Positions 48,101-58,020 of a stretch of 64,000 nucleotides of DNA are shown here, in pieces. The DNA comes from Rhyacophila brunnea. Lineage: Eukaryota; Arthropoda; Insecta; Trichoptera; Rhyacophilidae. The stretch covers positions 1 through 64,000 of the forward strand of contig JAGYXB010001842.1 of NCBI GenBank assembly GCA_022495005.1, written 5' to 3'. Position 1 is the first letter of the stretch. Each line of letters starts with the position of its first letter. The notes under the pieces are model-generated. The model searched no databases. It was not told the DNA's origin and saw only the letters and a program-made list of their open reading frames with translations. The translations under genes and the position numbers were made by a program.

Positions 48101-51100
48101 AATTATTTTTTTGCTTCATTCCATAATTAATAATAGTTTTTATATAACTATTTTAATTATCTTGTTAAATTACACACTCTAGAAAAAGCGCCGCTTATTG
48201 GAGTACTACTGGTTAAAAAATATTTTTTGCTTCATTCTATAATTAACAATAGTTTTTAATACTACTATTTTCATTATCTAGTTAAATTATACAATCGAGA
48301 AAAAGCGCCGCCTTTTGTGGTGCCACTGATTGAAAATTATTTTGTTGCTTGATTCCATAAATATTAATAGTTTTTATTATAACTATTTTAAATATCTTGT
48401 TAAATTACACACTCTAGATAAAGCGCCGCCTATTAGGGTACCGCTGGTTGAAAATTATTTTTTTGCTTCATTCTATAATTAATAATAGTTTTTAATACTA
48501 CTATTTTAATTATCTAGTTAAATTATACAATCGAGAAAAAGCGTCCCCTTTTGGGGTGCCGCTGGTTGAAAATTATTTTGTTGCTTCATTCCATAATTAA
48601 TAATAGTTTTTAATACTACTATTTTAATTATCTAGATTAATTATACAATCGAGAAAAAGCGCCGCCTTTTGGGAAACCGCTGGTTGAAAATTAATACTGT
48701 TTATATATTTTTATTTTTCGGGATTTCGGCCTTCTGGATTCCGGCCATTTGGGATTTCGGCCATTCGGGATTTTGACATTCGGGATTTCGTCCGGCACCC
48801 ATTTTAACACAACCCTGTTTGTAAGAATACAAAACAAACCGATCGAATACAAAACAAAACTGTCTATCTCCAATAGTATTTATGTCAAATCCAGATGATA
48901 CAAAACAAACATAGCCATCTCCAACATAAAATCGTAAATATCTTGTTTATTAAGGATCCGCGATTATTGAGCATTGTTTAAATCGTATTCTTTAAATAAA
49001 ATATAATCATAAATTAGGAAATTATTAACTCACGGGTTCAAATTAACCACAAAAACAAAAAAGTTGATTTACTCAGTTTCACATGTGATGGAGATGACCA
49101 CGTTTGTTTTTTAGCGTCACAATTTATTTTGAAATGGCTATAAGCGTCACGTTCGCTTGCACTTGTCGCGCGAGAGATATCACGTCACGAGTGCATGTGA
49201 ACGGCTCAGTTAGGTCACTTGTATTGGAAAACGCGCGGCTTGTTACGCGCGAGTCAAATCGCGCCATCTGGACCTGGTCTAACTGGGCGTCTTACGTGGG
49301 CGAAGTCGGCGAAGCGTTAAGCGGCGCGCGCTACTCAAACGTATAACCGTGTGTGAAAATTTTCGTCGACAAAGTCTTTTTTGGTTATACGTTTGAGTTG
49401 CGCGCCGCCGAACGCGCCTACCTAAGACGAGCCATAACGCAGTGGCGCGTTTAGTGACGTAAGGCTCGACGCACTGACTGATATTGAGACTCTCTATGCT
49501 AAAACAGTACCATTCAAACATTTATTTTTATATTTTATATAATTAAGTACACACATATGGTGTTATTGCATTTAAATAAATTAATTCCCGTAAGCAAACA
49601 CTTTTTTTATAAATCAGAATACATACCTACACCAGCATTCTTACCAATTTAGTATTTTTCAAATAGCTTACATGAAACTATATTAGTTATTTTTTGTGTA
49701 ATTTAATAACTTTATGACTGGGTTGAATTATTTGAAGGCACCCTTTTAATTTTTCTGGCGAATCAGTTGCGTCAAAGAAAACCGACGCTGCCCTAACCCT
49801 ACGCATACACCCTAGTTTGATATTAAAAATAATATCTCTTTTACAGAATACTATGATAAACACCTTTGAAGTGAAAGAAGAAATTATTTACCAGCCTGAC
49901 AACTTTCAAGGAAACTTGGTCGAATCTGCAAATCATCCATTTACGCAAGACAATCCAGTAGCTGGATGTTCTTATTCTGCAGACAAGGATGTTGATAAGG
50001 TATTTATCATGCCATTATTTTCCACGTCACTTCACAAATTATGGTTGAAGATCAGCACACCTTTATGGTAAACAGCATTCACCTTTCTACTCTTTTTTGT
50101 CAATATCAGAACATTTGATACTTTTTCCTTAGTCACAATCAATGAGGTTTGATTTTTCACTGCGGTCATGGAGGCTTTCTTACAAATGAAAATCGTAGAT
50201 TGACCTCATTCGCCGACATCTTTAGATTAATAAAGTCTTAGCATAAATTTTTGCACAAGCAACGAGTGGTCCACTGCCATACTATTTATTGATAGCGTAC
50301 TAGCAAACAGAGTTTGGTATTCTATAATGACAAGAGTATAAATAAGTTATTAGCAAAAAGATTGGACTCTTCCAATCTCTTTGGTTATTAGTTATTGTCG
50401 TTTAGAATCGACTGTCACATTGACAAACGTCCTAGTGAATTATGATATCGACGGTCCCTACGTAAACTCGGACATCTACCAAAAAAGCATTTCTTACTTT
50501 TTTATGCCAAAACACTTAAAATAACTTCGATCGTCACTTCCAATTATTTATTTAATTTTATTTTATTCAATTTCAATTTTTTTTTTTTTTAACATATTGT
50601 GGACATTGCAAATTATAAGTTTAAGACGTTCACAACATGACATTTAGATACAAAGATATATAAATATAACAGTATAAGGTACATAAAAAAGACATAGATC
50701 AGTAGATAAATTAGATAGGTACAATGAAGTACGCCGGATGAGTTAAACAGACCCTATTTTAAGAATTTATAAAACAACGTCCACCTATACCCATCCTCAC
50801 GTAGGTGGAATATATCAAAACCCGAAGCAATTTCGTTGAACATAGTTATCGCCCTCCCAATTGCCATTACCAGTGGCAGGTTGGTTCTGCACCTTGGGAG
50901 AATAAACAACTGAGAGTTCTCATTTATACCTCGTATAAGTCGAAAACATCAATAACACATAACCACTAAATCAAATGAACTCCAAGGTCTCCAAGATACG
51001 TTAAAAAATCTAAAAGAAATCTGAAACTAAGAATACTCCGACAAGTGAACACGACAGACGCGTCAGTATGAGCGCTCTATCGACAATGACATAGACAGTC

Positions 51101-54100
51101 ATCCATAGACAACGGGAGGGGCGAAAAGTAGGACCAGTCGTATAATGTATCGGCTTCCTTCTTCAATGGGCAATGCCTCATTCAATCTGGCTGATAGTCA
51201 CTCTATAGTAATCAGTCGTTACCTCATTGACTGCATATCGCTTAATACCACTACGCCTACCAATGAATGGCTTGGAATGCATTTTAACTGATAAGACATA
51301 AAGTAGGGGGAAAGGATTGTACCTTGAGACATTTTTTTTAATTTTTAGATAGGCATCTTTTGTTCGAGTAATAAAAACCTTTTAACACTGCATAGGTATT
51401 AACTGTGGGTAGCTTTTAGCTAAAAATCATGTTTGCTATCAAGAATGCGTACATCAGTACCTTGGGACAATAATGTTTCTACCTTGGGACCATGCCTCCC
51501 ACAAAGGGAGGGCTGATAGGGCTCTAGCCTGGAGGCCCGGGCTCAGGAAGGGCCCGGCGTGGCGAATCGACCAGATAAGTGATTTAAACACACATCACAA
51601 ATTCTCTCGAATAGTAAAAAAGTCGCATGCGGTGCTATTTATCTTCAATATTATTATTATTTAAAATTATGTGGTTGTACGATACAATTTTTAATTGTGT
51701 ATCGATACTCGACAGCTCCATAATTCAAATATACAAAAAATACAAAATATACACATTAATTTTACCGCGTACACCATTTGGAAAACGCTACTGTAGAGCG
51801 TCACACTGCCTTTATCTTTAGCGATAGGTAGGGCCCCGTCAAAGATCCTAGTCTGGGGGACTTCAGGATATCGGGGCCATGCTTGAGACAGTAGTATATG
51901 TGAATATTGTAGTTTTTATGGTGTGAAAATGAACCAGAACTTGAGTAATAAATGCTTTTAATTAGGTAAATAATAATATGTTACATTTTCTAGTGCATCT
52001 AGTTTATTTTAAAATAAGGCCATGTATATAGTACTCTATTTGTCAGTAGCGAAGAATGGAGGTAGGCTGTTAAGATCTGACATTAATAGTGTACACTAAA
52101 TTTTGTCCGTCAAACGTATTTGTTTTTGTTTAAATAAGACTAAGTAGTACAATGATTTGATAGTGTTATTTTTTTTAATTCAATTTAACCCTGACTAATC
52201 CAAACCATAATAGATAATAGTAAAAAAATATTCGTTTATATATAAAATATCTGAAATTATGCCATTGAATCATACATAACTTTAGAAGTTTTGTAGATAT
52301 AAGAATATTTTTTATCGATTACGGTTTGGTTTAAGCAAGGCTTAATGAATTTTAAAATAAAACTACCCATCACCTTCTGTAATAATATGTATTCTCAATT
52401 CAACGAAAACAAATAAGTTTGACTGAATAAGGGTGTAACATTTTTGTCGGATCGCCCATTTCATATTTTACTATTATGGTTTGGTTTAGGTAGGGTACAA
52501 TTAATTTAATCCTTAAAAACTAACCAACATCTGGTAACTGTATTCTAAATTCAATGAAAACAAACAAATATGACTGACAAAGTTTAGTGCATCTCCACCC
52601 CTCGACACCACCATTTGTACTGTTTTTATTTTTGTAACATAAAATAAATTTGTTTTTATTATTTTTTTAGCGGTGTTTCCCAGTACTTCACAAATCGGCT
52701 TTCAAGAATTCCTATAATATATCTGATGATGCAGATGATTTCACCAAACACCCGAAATCTACACGCGGTGTTATCAAGGATGAAGTATTGCAAGACTCCA
52801 TGATAACGATTGACAACCAAAACGTCAAGCAGGAAATTTTATCTCTAGACAGTCCAAATATTATACAAAGCAATCAAACCGTTCACGATAAGGAGGTCGC
52901 TGAGAGCAAATCTAAACCAAAAGTAAACAAGACATTACCTGAAAAATCTAGTGTAAACGTATTTAAATGTGACGTTTGTCCACATCAATGTTCCAGGATT
53001 GGTAATATGAAAATTCACAAAATGACACATACAGGTGAAAAACCATATAAATGCAATATTTGCTCTTATAGATGTTCGCGGAGTGATAGCTTAAAAATAC
53101 ATCAAAGGTCACATACCGGTGAGAAGTCCTTCAAGTGCAATGACTGCTCTTACAGTTGTACGAAAAAACCTACTCTTGAATTACACATGTTTGTACACAC
53201 TGGTAAAAAACCATTTAAATGTGATATCTGCTATTTTAAATGCATCAAGATGAAAAATCTAATATCACATAAAATTAAACACAATGTTGAGAAAATATTT
53301 AAATGCAGTCTTTGCTCGTTTCAAACTTCAGATACTGATGATTTTAAATTACATAAAATAACACATACCGTTGAAAAACTATATAAATGCGATGATTGTC
53401 CGTTTCAAACGGCGTATAAAAATAGTCTTAAATCACATAAAATGGCACATCGTAATGAAAAACTATTTAAATGTAATGTGTGCTCTTATGAAACTTCGCG
53501 GAATGCTAGTTTGAAAATACACATGCGGACACATACGGGTGAAAAGTTCTTTAAATGCAATTCATGCTCTTACAGTTGCACGAAAAATACCACTCTCAAA
53601 TTACACAAATTGACACATACTGGTGAAAAACCATTAAAATGTGATCTATGCCCTTACAGATGCACGAAGATCTCAAATCTCACTTTACATAAAATAAAGC
53701 ACAGCGGCGAAACTCCATACAAATGCGATTTGTGCCCTTATGAAACGTGGCAGAATGAAAATATGAAAAAGCATTCAATTACACATACTGGCGAAAAACC
53801 GTACGAGTGCGATTTATGTGATTATAAATTCTCGTCTCGATATCGTCTCAAATTACATAAAATGTCGCACGCTGATGGAAAACCGCTGAAATGTGATAAA
53901 TGCTCTTATACGTGCGTTCAAGTATCACATCTTAAATTTCATCTAATGAAACACACTGGAGAAAAACCATATCAATGCGATGTGTGCTCGTTTTCGTGTA
54001 TTACATCTAGTAAATTAAAAAGACATCAAATCATACACACTGGTGAAAAATCGTATGCTTGCGATGTATGCTCTTATAAATGCTCGCAGAATTATCGTCT

Positions 54101-54215
54101 CAAAGCACATAAAATGACGCACACCGATGAACGACCGTTTAAATGCGACGCTTGCCTTTTTCAATGTATTAAAGCTGAAAACTTAAAAAGACATAAACTG
54201 ACACATTCACGGTAA
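45172..54215 (+). CDS. C2H2 zinc-finger protein, 15 fingers (ZF2)
   Basis: Exons 45172-45330, 49847-49999 and 52671-54215, all phase 0 with GT-AG borders, give 618 aa. Exon 1 (MDIKIEPEEIECDIKVKPSS) has exactly the same 53-codon length as ZF1 exon 1, and the shared GHCYIKQEN/VHCYIKQEN block confirms paralogy. Exon 3 starts RCFPVLHKSAFKNSYN and then carries 15 consecutive C2H2 fingers to HKLTHSR. Many fingers have the pattern C-x2-C-x3-C (CSYRC, CSYSC, CPYRC), an extra cysteine beyond the zinc ligands. Fingers 5, 6, 7 and 10 lack it. Sumoylation-type motifs IKIE, IKQE, VKEE, IKDE and VKQE precede the fingers. Likely a nuclear DNA-binding protein. Confidence 0.85.
45890..46320 (-). repeat. Dispersed repeat family R5, copy 3 (inverted)
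   Basis: Reverse complement of the R5 copies at 18620 and 36525, from TAGCTCGTATTCTTATTTG to CTTTTATCTTGTAATTATTT. It is in intron 1 of ZF2. Confidence 0.65.
46640..49125. mobile_element. 2.5-kb inverted-repeat element enclosing a reversing satellite
   Basis: The outer ends match as inverted repeats: ATTGTGACGTTAAAAAACAA and CGTGGCCATCTCC on the left, complemented by GGAGATGACCACG and TTGTTTTTTAGCGTCACAAT on the right. Words such as CATGGCTATCTCC and CATAGCCATCTCC repeat inside. The core is 47411-48800. No transposase is visible. It lies in intron 1 of ZF2. Confidence 0.6.
47411..48800. repeat. Inverted satellite: 4 forward and 6 reverse 118-bp units
   Basis: The ends GGGTGCCGGTCGAAATCCCG and CGGGATTTCGTCCGGCACCC form inverted repeats, followed by short CCGAAATCCCGAATGG-type subrepeats. 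Inside, the word CAACCAGCGG starts units at 47531, 47650, 47767 and 47883. After about 47985 its complement CCGCTGGTTG (with variants) occurs at 48089, 48207, 48323, 48441, 48559 and 48677. Unit lengths are 116-119 bp. The array reverses direction once, making a palindrome of tandem repeats. Confidence 0.85.
49318..49410. repeat. GC-rich hairpin related to 28722-28830
   Basis: ACTCAAACGTATAACC near 49333 pairs with GGTTATACGTTTGAGT near 49383, flanked by GGCGCGC and GCGCGCC. The loop contains GTGTGTG. It shares its core with the hairpin at 28722. Confidence 0.75.
50560..50960 (-). mobile_element. 3' tail of jockey-like LINE, copy 2
   Basis: It begins after a T-rich tract (plus strand) with TTATAAGTTTAAGACGTTCA and includes CCATCCTCACGTAGGTGGAA. 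It is 5' truncated. In intron 2 of ZF2. Confidence 0.7.
50961..52043. other. Intron 2 of ZF2, no firm feature
   Basis: A GC-richer block at 51450-51560 has CCTTGGGACCATGCC and GGCCCGGGCTCAGG. 51180-51270 resembles 33330-33440. Nothing coding is supported. Confidence 0.4.
52044..52610 (+). mobile_element. hAT-type foldback MITE (family FB), copy e
   Basis: It starts CAGTAGCGAAGAATGGAGG. The right end is degenerate (CCACCCCTCGACACCA). Flanks CTATTTGT and CCATTTGT match at 7 of 8 positions, an aged 8-bp target duplication. It lies just upstream of exon 3 of ZF2. Confidence 0.8.
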
Positions 54216-54821
54216 TATGTATTTAAACATATTACTAAAATTTGATATATACGCACGCAATGAGTATGTACGAGTACATAATTTCGCAGCCGCTAATGGA
54301 GACGCTCTTAATCGTAGAGATCACATTCTGATTAAGCTCATTTCCTCCTTAAAGCCATTCTACACGCGACAATACACATTTTCTGTCATAATATTTTTTT
54401 ATAGCGATGAACACGACTATTGTTATCTCATACGGTGCGTAATGCATACTGCCAATGCGGCAGGAGGATAACCGTTTTATCGCTAGCGGTAATGACGCAT
54501 CGGAAAGCGTTACGACCCCTGTCCACTTTCTAAACGCTTCCGATACTGGTAAAATATTCTTATAAATAAGCTATGTGGATCGCGTGATGATTTTTTTTCG
54601 ATCGATCCATAAACCCAAACGTGTTGAATTCTGAAAATGTACAGTGTTCATTACATTCGTTTTGTTTTTGTAGGGGAACCATTAACTATTTCTATTTTTA
54701 TCCTTAACCAGCTTACGTGTTTGTCGTATCTTAATTAATAGATAATTAAATTTAAGTCCAGTTTTAGAATTTCACTAAAATATATACATAATAATAATAC
54801 GTAGTAAGTTATATTATATAG
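54216..54821. other. 3' flank of ZF2
   Basis: No polyadenylation signal is obvious close to the stop and no other feature is recognised. Confidence 0.4.
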
Positions 54822-55125
54822 ATGGCTGAGTGTCGAGGTCCCGGGTCTGGCAAATGCTATTTTTTAATATGGACCTAGTAGGTTGAGCAAGTGGTTAACA
54901 TCAAATCCTCTTAAAAAACTGTTAGTACAAACTCCACTCTATTTATATATTTACTGACCATGTCCGATCCTAATAAGATCATAAGAGTGAGGGTTTGTAC
55001 TAACAGATGTTGTTTTTACGAGAACTGGATGTTAGCTACCTATTAAGTCCATCATACTCTGACTCAAAAGCAAATTGAAAAACAATATGTGTATATGCTC
55101 GAGCCAGGATTCAAACCAGGGACCC
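54822..55125. repeat. Inverted pair of SINE-like fragments
   Basis: 54822-54945 (plus: GAGTGTCGAGGTCCCGGGTC, GACCTAGTAGGTTGAGC) faces 54955-55125 (minus), which matches 21205-21425. The halves partly mirror each other (ACTGTTAGTACAAAC and GTTTGTACTAACAG). Confidence 0.5.
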
Positions 55126-55319
55126 ACAATATTTATATAATATATTCATTAAAATAAAACGTCAATGCAATACTTAGCTAAGTGAAGTTTCTGAGGTGTT
55201 TCCGACTTATTATGTTCAATATAATGGTCTTTGATTATTTTCTTTTTATTCAAAAGATTTGTGAATGCAACATTCTTTATTGAACATATTATATAATTTT
55301 GATATAATATACCTGTAGA

Positions 55320-55445
55320 AAAAATCTTGAAAAAATAATACACCAGGAGAGACATGAACCCGTATCCAACGGATTCCAGCCAAAGTGCTTTACCGATATT
55401 TTATGATTCGATGAGCAGTTGTATTACAATGCATGTAGGTATCTG
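55320..55445 (-). repeat. tRNA-derived SINE, copy 4
   Basis: Plus-strand ACACCAGGAGAGACATGAAC marks the reversed B-box end. A degenerate head follows to CGATGAGCAG. Confidence 0.45.
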
Positions 55446-56794
55446 CTATGTGATTATCGTACAAGTAAAATCAGTTGCCGTTCAATTCGGTTGATTGCGA
55501 TCATCGCATTGCAATATTTCACCCAAAATGCATAGTAACATGCACAAATACATAGAGTCGAATGCGATGATTGCATGCACAGTTAAAATCACTGCTGATT
55601 GATCGCATTGGTTCAAAATTTATAATCGCATGAAAAAATTTAAATATCATGCGAACATTGCATAAAAAATCAATGCCATTTAAATGTATGCGTTTAATTC
55701 GGATGTCATGATCACATAAGTAAAATCAGCACCATTGCAGTATAATATTTAGAGTAAAATTCAATTTTAGTTACTTATAAAATATACCTAGTAAATTAAG
55801 TTAGAAATAATATTACTTTCATTTAAATAAGAGTAATTTTTTTTCATGTAAGATTTATCTGTAATTCATAATATGTCTTTTCTCTAATCCTAATTTTGTA
55901 TGTTATGTTTAATAATAAAAATTATGGTAAAATAGTAAAATAACACTTAGGTCAACCGAACCTAATAATATTAACTTTTATTTTATAATTAAGTGAGAAG
56001 AGACACAGCATCAGCCAACTAAGCTCACAGAAAAATGGTATGTGGGAGTCCATTTAAAAAAAATATCTGTAATAATTTCTTTCCCCTTAACCATACACTC
56101 CAAACTGTATGTCTAGCGATGAACATCCGGCCTACAGCTATGACTACGAGTCTTCACCCGAGAGTTAGTTCACATCTACGGATGGTTAGTGACGGTCATG
56201 GTTATTCGTATCCGGAAATTTATATATATGCAGTTGATCGTAACACAGTTAATCGTGAGATGTTGTATCGGAAATAGATGACCGTATAATATTGAAATCA
56301 AATCCTTACCTAAATAAACCACTAAAAATATCTAATAAAAATCACCGGAATACAAGAGAGAGGCAGAAGAAAATAGGTAGGTAAGCGATTTAGAAATACA
56401 ATTATTACGTATGTACTGTATGCTGTATCAAAGTTCACTATGTATCGCCTGCTTTATCTGAAATAAACGTTGTCATAATTTGACAAACCGAGCTTATTCT
56501 TGTGAAGCATCCAATCCTACCCTCAACCCACCATCATCCGCCAAAATATACCCAGTTCAGGCCTCCATAGTACCAGGTCTAGAAATTTGTCCATAAGCCA
56601 TCCGTATCACATTTTACCATGAGGTGTCGTATCAGAAATGGCTGACATTATAGCATTGAGATAAAATTCACGTCTAAATAAAATAGATAAAAACCATCAA
56701 AATAAGAGACAAGAAATAATGTAATTTAAAAAATTCAGTAAACATCAGTAGGTATCAGATTAAAAAATATAAACATATATTATTGATATTTCAA
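55446..56794. other. Intergenic repeats, no gene
   Basis: At 55480-55690 many GCGAT/ATCGCAT words occur. At 56100-56290 and 56560-56690 there are two related blocks (GAGATGTTGTATCGGAAAT and GAGGTGTCGTATCAGAAAT), also related to 10300-10340. Confidence 0.4.
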
Positions 56795-57965
56795 TTTAAT
56801 TTTTCGATTTATTTATTTTTAACACATTGTGGACATTACAAATTATAAGTTTAAGACGCTCAGAACATTTAGAAACAAAGAAATATAAAACAGTATTGCA
56901 TGAAAAAAAGAGATAGACAGCAAGTTATTAAACAGTAGAAATATAACATACAAAAAATATTAATTAGTTACAAGGAAGTACACCGGATGAGTTAAGCAGA
57001 CCCTATTTTAAGAATTTATAAAACAACGTCCACCTATACCCATCCTCACGTAGGTGGAATATATCAACACCCGAAGCAATTTCGTTGAACATAGTTATCG
57101 CCCTCCCAATTGACATTACCAGTGGCAGGTTGGTTCTGCACCTTGGGAGAATTAACAACTGATGTTCTCTATTTCTAAGATAGTTATCAGGGACACACAG
57201 GTCAACACTACCCAGAGTGGCAGAGTTCTCATTTATATTTATACCTTGTATAAGTCGAAAATATACGTAGCTAAATAAAGATTTCTTCTAAATTGCAGAC
57301 TGCAGTATGTAAGCATGCCTAAGAGAAAGCCAGTTGGATAAAGCCACGGATAGTATCCATACAACCTCAAGTAAAGGAGTCTCAAGAATTTCTTCTAAAC
57401 CCTTCCACCACAAGGCCATACTTCAACTGATGCGTCGCCCAAAGAATAGAACCACTCTCAAGTCTGCTTCGAACTAAAGAATTAAATAAAAGTTTTAATA
57501 CCGTAACATCCGAAAAGACCCGGGAAGTACGCATGACGAAGCCCAACATTTTAAGCGCCTTGTTAGAAATGGTAACTATATGGCTAATAAATGTCAGTTT
57601 ACTCTCAAACGTAATGCCAAGATCCCTTACAGATGATATTCGTGACAGAACTCTGCCATGCATCGAGTATTTGAAAAACAACACTTTTGAGGCTCTGGTA
57701 AACGACAAAAGATTGCATTTATCAATATTGAATTTTAGTTTGTTACGCCTGCCACAATCTAATATAATATTATCTATATCAAGTTGGACCTGACCACAAT
57801 CGTCCAAGGTGATAACTTCCAAAAAGAGTTTCAAGTCATCAGCGAACAACAAAAACATAACATTTTTTATTACCGCTATGCTATGTCATTTATAAAAATC
57901 GTGAACAGCAACGGCCCTAAGTTTGAGCCTTGAGGGACACGAAATAAATGTGTAAAAGGTCTATG
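56795..57965 (-). mobile_element. 5'-truncated jockey-like LINE with RT fragment, copy 3
   Basis: Minus strand: RVPQGSNLGPLLFTIFINDI (about 57945-57885), a one-base frame break, then an open frame (57858-57382). That frame carries LFADDLKLFLEV with the catalytic FADD, KCNLLSFTRASK and a SLVRSRLESGSILW block. The 3' region to 56795 is shared with copies 1 and 2. It is 5' truncated, so endonuclease and ORF1 are absent. The jockey/CR1-type group is inferred from the motifs. Confidence 0.8.
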
Positions 57966-58020
57966 TCTATCTATTTCTTAATCGTCGACAATTGATCCGA
58001 GTTCTTCGAAAATAGCAGCG

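Noticed and set aside
47411..48800. CRISPR-like array
   Set aside because: The units are contiguous 118-bp repeats without unique spacers and reverse direction midway; the host is an animal.
52788..54215. Start of the 15-finger protein at 52788
   Set aside because: That position is TTG within an open exon. An acceptor at 52669-52670 and in-phase upstream exons with an ATG at 45172 give a better start.
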